Source: Fictibacillus marinisediminis (GTDB lineage: Bacteria > Bacillota > Bacilli > Bacillales > Fictibacillaceae). Taken from it: DNA of 64,000 nucleotides. Positions 24,609 to 32,801 of this stretch are shown here, piece after piece. The DNA lies in assembly GCF_023149135.1 (NCBI RefSeq), contig NZ_JAIWJX010000002.1:4154001-4218000 (forward strand), in the 5' to 3' direction. Both the position numbers and the translations under genes were made by a program. Under the pieces are notes generated by a model. The model searched no databases and was not told where the DNA came from. It saw only the letters and a list, made by a program, of their open reading frames with translations. Numbering within the stretch: position 1 is the first letter of the stretch; each line of letters begins with the position of its first letter.

Positions 24609-25505
24609 TTATTTTTTTACCACTGCATGCCCGCCGAATTCATTGCGAAGAGCAGCTACTACCTTGCCTGTGAACGTATCGTCCTCAAGTGAACGGTAGC
24701 GCATCATGAGGGAAAGAGCGATAACCGGTGCTGGAACTTGAAGGTCCAGGGCAGCTTCCACTGTCCATTTTCCTTCTCCAGAAGAGTTCATCACCCCTTT
24801 AATGCCTTCAAGCTTAGGATCTTTGGAGAATGCGTTCTGAGTCAGCTCCATGAGCCAAGAGCGGACAACTGAACCGTGGTTCCACATTTTCGCAACGGCT
24901 TCATAGTCATAATCAAACTGGCTTTTCTCAAGAACTTCGAATCCTTCAGCGATCGCCTGCATCATACCGTACTCGATGCCGTTATGAACCATTTTCAAGA
25001 AATGTCCGCTTCCGACTTTTCCTGTATAGAGGTAGCCGTTTTCCACGGAAAGATCTTTGAAAATCGGTTCGATGATTTCAAATACTTCAGGCTCTGCACC
25101 GATCATTGTACAAGCACCGTTTCGTGCTCCGTCAGTGCCTCCGCTTGTCCCTACATCGACAAAGTGAAGCTCTTTTTCTTTTAACTCTTCTGCACGTCGC
25201 AGTGTATCTTTATAGTTGGAGTTTCCGCCGTCGATCACAATATCTCCAGGCTCCAGTACGTTTTTCAGTTCAGCAAGAACATCTTCCGTTATGTTTCCCG
25301 CAGGTACCATCATCCAAACCACACGCGGTGTGCTTAGTCCGCTGACTAGTTCTTTGATCGATTCAACGCCTGTTGCTCCATCGTTCGTAATATTTTTCAC
25401 CTGTTCTTTGTTCACGTCTGTCGCTACTACCTCATGGTTGTGGTCGAGCAGATTAAGAACAAGATTGTAACCCATTTTACCAAGGCCGATCATTCCGATT
25501 TGCAT
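24609..25505 (-). CDS. gnd: 6-phosphogluconate dehydrogenase, decarboxylating, short type
   Basis: It converts 6-phosphogluconate to ribulose 5-phosphate. At 298 residues it is the short form (B. subtilis YqeC type), not the 470-residue GndA type; the short forms are often NAD-dependent. The nucleotide motif GLGKMGYNL is at residues 7-15. The substrate loop is DVGTSGGTDGARNG, and the catalytic lysine lies in GHFLKMVHNGIEYG. The promoter overlaps that of the divergent RpiR regulator. Confidence 0.93.
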   Translation of the reverse strand: MQIGMIGLGKMGYNLVLNLLDHNHEVVATDVNKEQVKNITNDGATGVESIKELVSGLSTPRVVWMMVPAGNITEDVLAELKNVLEPGDIVIDGGNSNYKDTLRRAEELKEKELHFVDVGTSGGTDGARNGACTMIGAEPEVFEIIEPIFKDLSVENGYLYTGKVGSGHFLKMVHNGIEYGMMQAIAEGFEVLEKSQFDYDYEAVAKMWNHGSVVRSWLMELTQNAFSKDPKLEGIKGVMNSSGEGKWTVEAALDLQVPAPVIALSLMMRYRSLEDDTFTGKVVAALRNEFGGHAVVKK

Positions 25506-25524
25506 ATATAAATGCCCCTTTCAA

Positions 25525-25546
25525 ACAAACCATGATTACGGTTTGT
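25525..25546. promoter_or_regulatory. inverted repeat in the gnd leader, candidate operator
   Basis: ACAAACC (25525-25531) and GGTTTGT (25540-25546) are perfect 7-bp arms with an 8-base spacer. They lie between the gnd transcription start and its start codon. The divergent RpiR-family gene is the obvious candidate binder, by inference. Confidence 0.5.
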
Positions 25547-25569
25547 GAAAATTTTTTTCTTCCATCGCT

Positions 25570-25599
25570 ATTATATACTAAAATTTTTTCCGTTTACAA
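25570..25599 (-). promoter_or_regulatory. sigma-A promoter of gnd
   Basis: -35 TTGTAA (25594-25599), 18-base spacer, -10 TATAAT (25570-25575). Confidence 0.65.
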
Positions 25600-25622
25600 G
25601 AAAATAAATTTCATATTATGAT
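25593..25622 (+). promoter_or_regulatory. sigma-A promoter of the RpiR-family gene, sharing its -35 with the gnd promoter
   Basis: -35 TTTACA (25593-25598), 18-base spacer, -10 TATGAT (25617-25622). The two divergent -35 boxes occupy the same bases, so the promoters should compete. Confidence 0.6.
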
Positions 25623-25661
25623 AGAGCCAAACGTCACGGTACAAAGAAAGGAAGAACGAAC

Positions 25662-26510
25662 ATGGCAGCTTCAAACTGTTTATCCAAAATTCGCTCTTCT
25701 TATGGCATATTAAGCGAAAAAGAAAAAAAGATTGCTGACTTTATATTGGAGGATCCTCAAAATATCATCCACTCGAGCATTAATGAAGTGGCTGATCATT
25801 TGGAGGTAGCGGATGCGACGGTCTTCCGGTTTTGTAAAAGGCTGGGCTTCAAGGGATTTCAAGCATTAAAAATTGCACTTGCCTCTGATATTGTCGGCCC
25901 GCTTCAGGATATCCATGAGACCATACTAGAAAGCGACACACCTGCCCAGATCGCCGAAAAAGTATTTCAATCCAACATCGGCACACTCGAAGATACCCGG
26001 CAGATGCTGGATGAAAAAAGTTTTCAGGCGGCTGTCGATTGCCTGCTCGCCGCTCAAAAGATCGAATTCTACGGAAACGGCGGATCAGGCATCATCGCTA
26101 TGGACGCTCATCATAAATTTATCCGTACCGGCAAACCAAGCATCGCTTATACCGATACGCACTTTCAGCTGATGTCTGCTTCCCAGCTGACGGAGCGGGA
26201 TGTGGCTCTCTTTATCTCCCATTCCGGAACAAATAAGGATTTGCTGCACGTCATGAGGGTGGCGAAAGAGAACGGCTGCCGCACCATCTCGCTTACCGAT
26301 TATGCAAAGTCTCCGCTCAGTGAGAAGGCTGATATTTCCCTGCATACGATCTCGAGGGAGACTGAATTCCGGTCTGAAGCACTCTCTTCCCGGATTGCAC
26401 AGCTCAGTATTATCGATGCACTCTATGTGAATGTGATGATGGCTGGCAAGGAAGAATCAAAAAAATCGCTGCAGCGCATGCGGTCGGCGATTTCGGAGAA
26501 GAAGTTCTAA
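25662..26510 (+). CDS. RpiR/MurR family transcriptional regulator
   Basis: The product has 282 residues in two domains. The N-terminal helix-turn-helix is at about residues 1-80 (EVADHLEVADATVFRFCKRL is the recognition region). The C-terminal SIS sugar-phosphate-binding domain is at about 120-260 (FYGNGGSGIIAMDAHHKF and LFISHSGTNKDLLH). The likely ligand is a sugar phosphate such as 6-phosphogluconate, and the divergent gnd and gntK are the likely targets; both are inferences from position. The SD AAAGGAAG is well placed. Confidence 0.88.
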   Translation: MAASNCLSKIRSSYGILSEKEKKIADFILEDPQNIIHSSINEVADHLEVADATVFRFCKRLGFKGFQALKIALASDIVGPLQDIHETILESDTPAQIAEKVFQSNIGTLEDTRQMLDEKSFQAAVDCLLAAQKIEFYGNGGSGIIAMDAHHKFIRTGKPSIAYTDTHFQLMSASQLTERDVALFISHSGTNKDLLHVMRVAKENGCRTISLTDYAKSPLSEKADISLHTISRETEFRSEALSSRIAQLSIIDALYVNVMMAGKEESKKSLQRMRSAISEKKF

Positions 26511-26535
26511 CAGGAAACTTCAGAGGGGAAGAGTT

Positions 26536-26661
26536 ACTTGCGGAATTGATGCTTTTACTTGCGGTTCGACATGGTTTACTTGCGGAAACTCTGCGTTTAC
26601 TTGCGAAAATCGCCCACTTACTTGCAAAAATGCTTCAAATACTTGCAAAACCCATCATTTT
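26536..26661. repeat. 21-bp phased array B: six ACTTGC words
   Basis: ACTTGC occurs at 26536, 26557, 26578, 26599, 26620 and 26641, exactly 21 bases apart each time. The word is preceded by T/TT and followed by GGAA, GGTT, GGAA, GAAA, AAAA and AAAA. The remaining bases of each unit are unrelated. It lies just after the RpiR-family stop and before the shared terminator with ywlG. Confidence 0.92.
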
Positions 26662-26686
26662 CATAAAAAACCACCCGCCCCAGCAC

Positions 26687-26719
26687 AAAAAAAACCGCCC
26701 TTCTACAGGCGGTTTTTTT
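26687..26719. terminator. bidirectional terminator between the RpiR-family gene and ywlG
   Basis: AAAAAAACCGCC/GGCGGTTTTTTT with a short loop, giving an A-run on one side and a U-run on the other. Confidence 0.9.
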
Positions 26720-26728
26720 CTTTATCTA

Positions 26729-27301
26729 TTAAAAGCAGCGGATGTCTTCCTTGGATGGATATACTGCACGCTCTCCGCCAATCAGCTTTGGCCTTGTTTT
26801 GGCGAGGGTAACGTGGGCTTCCCCGATGCTTTTTACTTCCGTTCTTACGGGTACAGCAACATGCTTCAGATGCATGCCGATAAAGGTATCCCCGATATCA
26901 ATTCCGGCATCTGCTTTAATGTATTCGACGACGACTGGATCATTTAGATGATGGAAGGCATAGGTGGCGAGTGCGCCGCCTGCCGAACGCGCAGGCACAA
27001 CACGGACTTCTTCATATCGAAGCCTGTCAGCGATTTCCCGCTCCATCACAAGTGCTCTGTTCAAATGCTCACAGCATTGAAAGGCAAGAACGACCTGACT
27101 TTCTTCCTGAAAGGTTTTTACCCCGTTATAAAGAGCTTGAGCCGCTTCCATCGTTCCGGAAGTGCCAATTTTCCCTCCGGTTACTTCACTTGTACTGGCC
27201 CCTACGACCAGCAGCTGTCCAGGCTTTAACTGGGCCTGTTTTTGTAAATCAGATAGTGCATGAAAGACCTGCTTCTCAACAGTTTGCAGCTGGTCACTCA
27301 T
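26729..27301 (-). CDS. ywlG: UPF0340 (YwlG) family protein
   Basis: This 190-residue soluble protein of the TIGR01440/UPF0340 family, conserved in Bacilli, has unknown function. Landmarks are [17 protein letters not shown] near residue 30, [15 protein letters not shown] near 70 and [18 protein letters not shown]. It sits next to rpiB and ywlE, as in B. subtilis. The SD AAGGGA precedes the ATG. Its end is protected by a strong terminator. Confidence 0.9.
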   Translation of the reverse strand: MSDQLQTVEKQVFHALSDLQKQAQLKPGQLLVVGASTSEVTGGKIGTSGTMEAAQALYNGVKTFQEESQVVLAFQCCEHLNRALVMEREIADRLRYEEVRVVPARSAGGALATYAFHHLNDPVVVEYIKADAGIDIGDTFIGMHLKHVAVPVRTEVKSIGEAHVTLAKTRPKLIGGERAVYPSKEDIRCF

Positions 27302-27379
27302 TGGTTGAATCGTCCCTTCTTTTGAGGTGAGAATCAGCGTCCAGCCTCTTCTGTCACCCTTTCGTTGCGGTACTTCCGC

Positions 27380-27829
27380 CTATTTTGCACCCTGCGCTTC
27401 ATAATCAGAAATTTTTCCGACTCGTTTGCTGTGGCGGCCGCCTTCATATTCTGTCGTCAGCCATACCTTTGCAATTTCCAAAGCCAGTCCAGGTCCGATG
27501 ACCCGTTCACCCATCGCCAGCACGTTGCTGTCATTGTGCAGGCGTGTCGCTTTGGCGCTGAACAAATCGTGCACAAGGGCACAGCGGATTCCTTTTACTT
27601 TGTTTGCCGCTATACTCATACCTATTCCCGTACCGCAGATTAATATGCCCCGATCAGCCTCTCCGCTTGCCACCATTTCCGCTACGGGAATGGCGTAATC
27701 CGGATAATCTACCGAGGTGCTGCATTCACAGCCCATATCTTTTACATCCATGCCCATCTCCTGCATCATGCTCACAATTTCCTGACGAAGCTCTACTCCT
27801 GCATGGTCTGAACCAATCGCTACTCTCAT
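27380..27829 (-). CDS. rpiB: ribose 5-phosphate isomerase B
   Basis: It interconverts ribose 5-phosphate and ribulose 5-phosphate in the pentose phosphate pathway. It has 149 residues with the RpiB marks GSDHAGVELR, CSTSVDYPDYA and CGTGIGMSIAANKVKGIRCA. The start MRVAIGSDHAG at 27829 has AGGAGG five bases before it; a longer upstream frame is rejected. It lies between ywlE and ywlG. Confidence 0.95.
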   Translation of the reverse strand: MRVAIGSDHAGVELRQEIVSMMQEMGMDVKDMGCECSTSVDYPDYAIPVAEMVASGEADRGILICGTGIGMSIAANKVKGIRCALVHDLFSAKATRLHNDSNVLAMGERVIGPGLALEIAKVWLTTEYEGGRHSKRVGKISDYEAQGAK

Positions 27830-27928
27830 CTGATCCTCCTGTATATTTCCGTATTCTACTTCAATTTTAAATCGATTTTTACATTGTTTCAACCGGTGAT
27901 AACGGAAATATGAAGAGGCCATCTCTGT

Positions 27929-28546
27929 TTAAATCTTTTTTATGAGTTTTTCAATGAGGCTTTCAAGCTCGGCTCTTGTCTCGCGATAAAGATCGATACT
28001 TCCGCCAAACGGGTCAATGATGTCCAGGGACGGCAAGCTTTTTTCCAGCGAGATGATTTTTTCTTTGAAAGGCTGAATATCAGCTTCAAATTTCTCCTGA
28101 ACCGCTTGCTTGTCATTAGTATCGGCCTGATCCCATTTATTTTTATAGAAAGCTCTTATTGTTTCAATTTCAGCATACGCCTGATGAAGCTCTGAAAGCT
28201 GCTTTTCATAGTCATCGTTCTGATAGATGTATTCTTTAAGTGTGTATGCTTTCTCCACAGCCTCCGGATATTGATGGCAAACCGTATGTTTATGGCTTTC
28301 TGTCATCGTCAGGACAAGGTCGGCCCAACGGACAAGTGTTTCAGTCAAGGGTTTGGATTCATGTTTGAATGGGATGCCTTTTTCCGACATCGCCGTCACC
28401 GCATGGGTACTCGCCCCTGACCCCTCTGCGGCAAAGACGCCAGCTGACCTTACTTCAACTTTTCCCTTTCCCAGGTATTTAAGCAATGCAGCCGCCATCG
28501 GACTTCGGCACGTATTTCCTGTACAGACAAATAAGATCTTTTTCAT
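27929..28546 (-). CDS. ywlE: low-molecular-weight protein arginine phosphatase with an insertion
   Basis: It removes phosphate from arginine in proteins marked by McsB in the Bacillus stress system. The active loop is CTGNTCRS at residues 8-15. Thr12 corresponds to the Thr of B. subtilis YwlE that selects phosphoarginine over phosphotyrosine. The general acid is Asp178 in DPFGGS. B. subtilis YwlE is about 150 residues; this protein has 205 because of a charged, probably helical insertion at about 109-174, just before the general-acid loop. The insertion keeps frame and looks like a coiled hairpin. Confidence 0.9.
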   Translation of the reverse strand: MKKILFVCTGNTCRSPMAAALLKYLGKGKVEVRSAGVFAAEGSGASTHAVTAMSEKGIPFKHESKPLTETLVRWADLVLTMTESHKHTVCHQYPEAVEKAYTLKEYIYQNDDYEKQLSELHQAYAEIETIRAFYKNKWDQADTNDKQAVQEKFEADIQPFKEKIISLEKSLPSLDIIDPFGGSIDLYRETRAELESLIEKLIKKI

Positions 28547-28587
28547 GATTTCCCACCCTCAGCTTCAATGTCTTTATTTACAAGTAT

Positions 28588-28613
28588 AAAAAAAGATTGG
28601 CTCAGTGCCAATC
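28588..28613 (-). terminator. mntP terminator
   Basis: GATTGGC/GCCAATC with a 5-base loop (28595-28613), followed on the minus strand by seven U. Confidence 0.9.
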
Positions 28614-28633
28614 GTTCATTTATTGTTCCAGCA

Positions 28634-29191
28634 TTATAAGGGAAGCAGGAGCTTGATCCCAAAAGCAAGCAGAATCAATCCGCCGAGCGCTTCACTGTAG
28701 GATCCGAGCCACTTTTGAACTTTTCTGCCCATCATCAGACCTCCCCATGTCAACAGCATGCTCATGATTCCGAACATGAATATGGTGAGAAACGTACGGG
28801 CTCCGTAAATTCCCAGACTTAGTCCAACAGAGAAACTATCCAGGCTGGCGCTCACAGCAAAAAGCAGCAGACCAAACCCGACAGGATTCACAAACGGCTC
28901 ATTCTCAGGCTTGAAGGAAGAACGAATCATCTGCAAACCAAGAAGGAGCAGCAAACAACCGCCGATGATGACTGCAATACCCCCAAAGTGAGAAGAAATC
29001 TGCTTGCCAAGCAATAGTCCTGCAAGAGGCATCCCAATATGAAACAGTCCGATGACTACTCCTATTTTCACAATCTGCCTCAGCCTTAATTGCAGCATTC
29101 CCATGCCGATCCCAATAGAAAAAGCATCCATACCAAGAGCAAAAGACATGAGCCACAGCGTCAGCCATTCACCGATTGTTACGACGTCCAT
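28634..29191 (-). CDS. mntP: manganese efflux pump MntP (YwlD)
   Basis: This is an inner-membrane Mn2+ exporter with six helices in 185 residues, arranged as two repeats of three. Acidic residues in the helices are visible in [17 protein letters not shown] (first repeat) and [16 protein letters not shown] (second repeat), the family metal-site pattern. Many mntP genes are preceded by the yybP-ykoY Mn2+ riboswitch, but the short leader here gives no sign of one. Gene order matches B. subtilis ywlD-ywlE. Confidence 0.9.
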   Translation of the reverse strand: MDVVTIGEWLTLWLMSFALGMDAFSIGIGMGMLQLRLRQIVKIGVVIGLFHIGMPLAGLLLGKQISSHFGGIAVIIGGCLLLLLGLQMIRSSFKPENEPFVNPVGFGLLLFAVSASLDSFSVGLSLGIYGARTFLTIFMFGIMSMLLTWGGLMMGRKVQKWLGSYSEALGGLILLAFGIKLLLPL

Positions 29192-29371
29192 TCACTTTCC
29201 CCCTAACTCCGCTAGTACAACCTTATGCAGGTCCGCCATTGATTAGAATCGGCGTTTCCGTCCCTCGAAAAAACCAAATATAAAGCAATTTTCGACATAA
29301 GCAGGGATATGGTTTTTTTTAACGTAAATAAAGGTTATAGAAAAACGGGAAGAATCGGAGGGGAAATTTTC

Positions 29372-31576
29372 ATGGCTGAAGACGCGAAATCGATTCATCC
29401 GGCAGTTGCTGAATCAAAAAAGAAAGCATACCGTATGGAGATTACAAAACAGCAGAGCATGATGTTCAAGTTTATTAAATCAGGCGAAACTTTCGTAATG
29501 ACCGAGTGCAGCGGTGAACTCTCTGACTCATTGGGCTATAAAGAAGAATGGGTGATCGGAAAGACTCCTGAAGAAATTTTTCCGAAAGAGCTCGCCGCAT
29601 TTAAAATGGATTGTTACGAACAGGCCTGGAAGGGAGAGAATATTACATATGAAGCCCAACTGAACAATGTCCCATTCCTCGTATCGTTAAATCCGGTCTT
29701 TGAAAATGGAAAAGTCGTCGAGGTGCGGGGCTTAAGCATCGATCTGATCCATAGGGTTATGATGGAGAGGCAGCTGGAAGAAAGTGAGCAAAGGTTCCGC
29801 TCGCTGATCGAGCATAACATCGATGCACTATTTTCCCTTGATTCCCAAGGGAAGTTTACGACCGTCAATCCGGCTGCAGAACTTCTTACCGGCTACTCGG
29901 GGAAAGAACTGCTCAGCATGACCTTTCATCCCCTGCTGATGGAAGAACATCTGGAAAAATCAGTCCAAGGTTTTGAGGAGGCCCTTAAAGGCACTCCAAA
30001 GACATACGATACGAAGATGAAAAGAAAAGACGGAGAAATTCGGTTTGTAAATCTGACCATCACACCGATTATCGTAAGCGATGACGTACTGGGACTGTAT
30101 TGTATCGGAAAGGATATTACGGAAAAGAAGAAGCAGGAAGCCGAACTGAGGGAAACAAAAGAAACACTGGAGTCGCTGTTTACTCATTCTGCAGACATGA
30201 TCGCCATCTATGATTTCGATAAACAAACGATCAAGCTGAACCCCGCTTTTGAAAAAACGTTCGGGTGGACAGAGGAAGAATTAAAGGACTGCAGAAACCC
30301 CATTTTCCCTATTGTCCTTGATCAATATTTACAGGAATCACTGCAGATGATCCAGACGGTGAAAAAGGGAATTCCCATTAAAGGCCACGAGATGATTTGT
30401 CAGCGCAAAGATGGATCCCTGCTGAACTCGAGTGTCACGCTGTTTCCCATATTTGATCAAAACGGCCGAGTACACGCATACTCGGGTATTTCGCGTGATA
30501 TCACTGAAAAAAAACGGCAGGAAAAAGCCTTGCGTGAGAGCGAAGAAAAATACCGCATCATTGCCGAAAATACGATGGATCTAATCGCTACATCCGACAG
30601 GCAGGGGAAGATCACATACTCCTCACCTTCCAACAATATGATTTTAGGTATGGATCCTGCAGACTATCTAGGAAAAAATGCCATTGATTTCCTGCATGAA
30701 GATGACAAAAAACGGGTGACTCTCCTCATGCGCCGCATGGTCCAATCGAGACAGCCTGTAAAATATGAAGCTCGCTGGAAACATAACGATGGTTCCTATG
30801 TTGTATTGGAAACAAACGCAACACCAGTCATCAATGAAAAAGGCCATGTGGAAAGCATCGTGGTTGTATCCAGAGATCTCACCGAGCGAAAAAAAACAGA
30901 AGAAATGCTTAGAAAATCCGATAAGCTTTCCGTTCTGGGCCAGCTGGCTGCTGGTGTCGCCCATGAGATCCGCAACCCTTTAACCTCTATAAAAGGGTTC
31001 TTGCAGCTGCTTGAATCGAAAGCAGAGAATGACTTTGAGTACTATGAAATCATGCTCTCTGAAATTGACAGGATCAATTCCATTGTCAGTGAATTTATGG
31101 TCTTGGCCAAGCCGCAGGTTATGCATCTCGTGCCGACCAACATCACTGAACTGATGCGCCATGTCATCTCACTGATTGAAACACAGGCCATATTGATGAA
31201 CGTGCAGATTTATTTTAATGCAGAGGACGATCTGCCTGTAATCTCCAGTGTGGACAACCAGCTTAAACAGGTATTTATCAATCTGCTGAAAAATGCGATC
31301 GAAGCGATGCCGGATGGCGGAAACGTGTTTATTTCCATTGAACGGGAAGAGAACGATCTGGTAGTGTCGTTTGCGGATGAAGGGTGCGGAATTCCTTCTG
31401 ATAAGCTCCCTTCACTCGGTGAACCCTTTTATACAACAAAAGAGAAAGGGACAGGGCTCGGCCTCATGGTCTGCTATAAGATTATTGAGGACCATGGCGG
31501 GAGGATCCAGGTGAAGAGCGAGCTGGGACAAGGCAGCACCTTTAAAGTGGTGCTTCCCATACTCTCGATCGCTTAG
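29372..31576 (+). CDS. multi-PAS sensor histidine kinase, KinA/KinE-like (sporulation type)
   Basis: This soluble 734-residue kinase has four PAS domains at about 15-115, 135-255, 260-385 and 390-510. HisKA follows with His531 in VAHEIRNPLTSIKG, then the HATPase domain with N box NLLKNAIEAM, G1 DEGCGIP and G2 GTGLGL near the C-terminus. No membrane segment is seen. The layout resembles the sporulation kinases that phosphorylate Spo0F, and spo0F lies 20 kb away in this window; the pairing is inferred. ATG 29372 is chosen because GGAGGGG lies eight bases upstream. No adjacent response regulator exists, as usual for these orphan kinases. Confidence 0.88.
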   Translation: MAEDAKSIHPAVAESKKKAYRMEITKQQSMMFKFIKSGETFVMTECSGELSDSLGYKEEWVIGKTPEEIFPKELAAFKMDCYEQAWKGENITYEAQLNNVPFLVSLNPVFENGKVVEVRGLSIDLIHRVMMERQLEESEQRFRSLIEHNIDALFSLDSQGKFTTVNPAAELLTGYSGKELLSMTFHPLLMEEHLEKSVQGFEEALKGTPKTYDTKMKRKDGEIRFVNLTITPIIVSDDVLGLYCIGKDITEKKKQEAELRETKETLESLFTHSADMIAIYDFDKQTIKLNPAFEKTFGWTEEELKDCRNPIFPIVLDQYLQESLQMIQTVKKGIPIKGHEMICQRKDGSLLNSSVTLFPIFDQNGRVHAYSGISRDITEKKRQEKALRESEEKYRIIAENTMDLIATSDRQGKITYSSPSNNMILGMDPADYLGKNAIDFLHEDDKKRVTLLMRRMVQSRQPVKYEARWKHNDGSYVVLETNATPVINEKGHVESIVVVSRDLTERKKTEEMLRKSDKLSVLGQLAAGVAHEIRNPLTSIKGFLQLLESKAENDFEYYEIMLSEIDRINSIVSEFMVLAKPQVMHLVPTNITELMRHVISLIETQAILMNVQIYFNAEDDLPVISSVDNQLKQVFINLLKNAIEAMPDGGNVFISIEREENDLVVSFADEGCGIPSDKLPSLGEPFYTTKEKGTGLGLMVCYKIIEDHGGRIQVKSELGQGSTFKVVLPILSIA

Positions 31577-31604
31577 GAGGGCACCCCCTTTATTGTCTAA
31601 CCAT

Positions 31605-31640
31605 AAAAAGAACAGGACAGCCAGCTGTCCTGTTCTTTTT
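31605..31640. terminator. bidirectional terminator between the kinase gene and tsaC
   Basis: A perfect 16-bp inverted repeat AAAAAGAACAGGACAG with loop CCAG, giving U-runs in both directions. Confidence 0.95.
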
Positions 31641-31644
31641 TGCT

Positions 31645-32694
31645 CTATTCTTTAATGATCCGTCCGCCTGCCGATTTCTCAAGCCTGTTCATAATGGCTG
31701 CACCTACACCCTTTTTCGGAAACACTTCTCCATAGATGATATCCACATCACTCTCGTTAAACGCCCGCAAAGCGTCATACAGATGATGTGCGACACTTTC
31801 CAGCTTTTCACGTGACCCGCACGGAATAATCGTATCCGCCTGATAAAAGGATGCATTTTCTTCAGAAGTGAGAACACCGATTTTTCGCCCTGCTTCTTTT
31901 TGCTTGTCCATAAGCTCCTGCAAAAACGCAGGAGAGCCATCCACAAGATAAAGAGGAGCATCCGGCGCATAATGCGTGTATTTCATGCCCGGAGATTTGG
32001 GTGCTTCCTTCTCATTGAGGAGTCCAGGATCCATGGATGTTTCACCCGCCGCCTCTTCAAGCTGCTCTTTTGTGACTCCTCCCGGGCGAAGGATGACAAG
32101 GGTTTCGGCCGTGCAGTCGACCACTGTGGATTCCACACCGACCCCTGTTGCCCCTCCGTCCAGAATACCAGGGATTCTACCTTTTAAATCCTCATAAACA
32201 TGCTGGGCAGTCGTTGGAGAAGGCCTTCCAGAGACATTGGCGCTGGGAGCCGCCAGCGGAAGGCCGCATTCCTTGATCAGTTTCATGGCAACGGGATGAT
32301 CAGGCATCCGAACAGCCACTGTGGATAACCCCGCTGTCACCCGGCCGGCCACATCCTCTCCCTTGGGCAGAACCAGTGTCAGGGGACCCGGCCAGAACGC
32401 ATCCATCAGTTTTTTTGCCCGTTCCGGGATGGAAGAAACAATCCCCTCAAGCTGTTCAGTACTTGCGATATGAACGATCAGCGGATTATCACTCGGTCTT
32501 CCCTTTGCCTGGAAAATTTTCTCGATGGCTTCATCACTGAGCGCGTTTCCTCCAAGTCCATATACTGTTTCTGTAGGGAATGCCACCACTTCATTTTTCT
32601 TTATCCACAAGGAAGCTTGCGTAATTTGTGGATATTCTTTTTCTTTATCCATTTTTTTATCCACAGACCATACTTCGGTTTTATACTCTCTCAT
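31645..32694 (-). CDS. tsaC: threonylcarbamoyl-AMP synthase, Sua5 type
   Basis: The first enzyme of tRNA t6A synthesis, it makes threonylcarbamoyl-AMP from threonine, bicarbonate and ATP (B. subtilis YwlC). The N-terminal YrdC domain has KGRPSDNPLIVHI and SANVSGRPSPTT. The C-terminal Sua5 domain starts near residue 210 (SPGMKYTHYAP). It is 349 residues, the two-domain form. An AAAGGA site is eight bases before the ATG. A DnaA-box cluster covers its 5' end and leader. Confidence 0.94.
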   Translation of the reverse strand: MREYKTEVWSVDKKMDKEKEYPQITQASLWIKKNEVVAFPTETVYGLGGNALSDEAIEKIFQAKGRPSDNPLIVHIASTEQLEGIVSSIPERAKKLMDAFWPGPLTLVLPKGEDVAGRVTAGLSTVAVRMPDHPVAMKLIKECGLPLAAPSANVSGRPSPTTAQHVYEDLKGRIPGILDGGATGVGVESTVVDCTAETLVILRPGGVTKEQLEEAAGETSMDPGLLNEKEAPKSPGMKYTHYAPDAPLYLVDGSPAFLQELMDKQKEAGRKIGVLTSEENASFYQADTIIPCGSREKLESVAHHLYDALRAFNESDVDIIYGEVFPKKGVGAAIMNRLEKSAGGRIIKE

Positions 32695-32801
32695 GTGAAA
32701 AATCCTTTCAAACCGCCCAATCTGTGTTCTTCACGCTCATTCCGCACATCATCCACAAGTTATACACAAACGCTTCAGAAATGTGCATAACTTGTGGATA
32801 A
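32601..32801. other. DnaA-box cluster at the tsaC (ywlC) 5' end
   Basis: Five perfect TTATNCACA boxes: 32601-32609 (+), 32657-32665 (+), 32760-32768 (+), 32782-32790 (-) and 32793-32801 (-). Two 8/9 boxes are at 32627-32635 (-) and 32749-32757 (+). That is seven boxes in 200 bases, three of them within the last 42. B. subtilis is known to have DnaA clusters outside oriC, one of which I recall at ywlC. Confidence 0.85.

Noticed and set aside
26536..26661. Array B as a CRISPR
   Set aside because: The conserved word is about 6-10 bases with an 11-15 base variable part. CRISPR repeats are 23 or more bases with 28-40 base spacers, and there are no cas genes.
29291..29297. Spo0A box upstream of the kinase gene
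   Set aside because: A single 7-base match is expected by chance in a sequence of this size, so it is not annotated as a feature and is mentioned only in the kinase finding.
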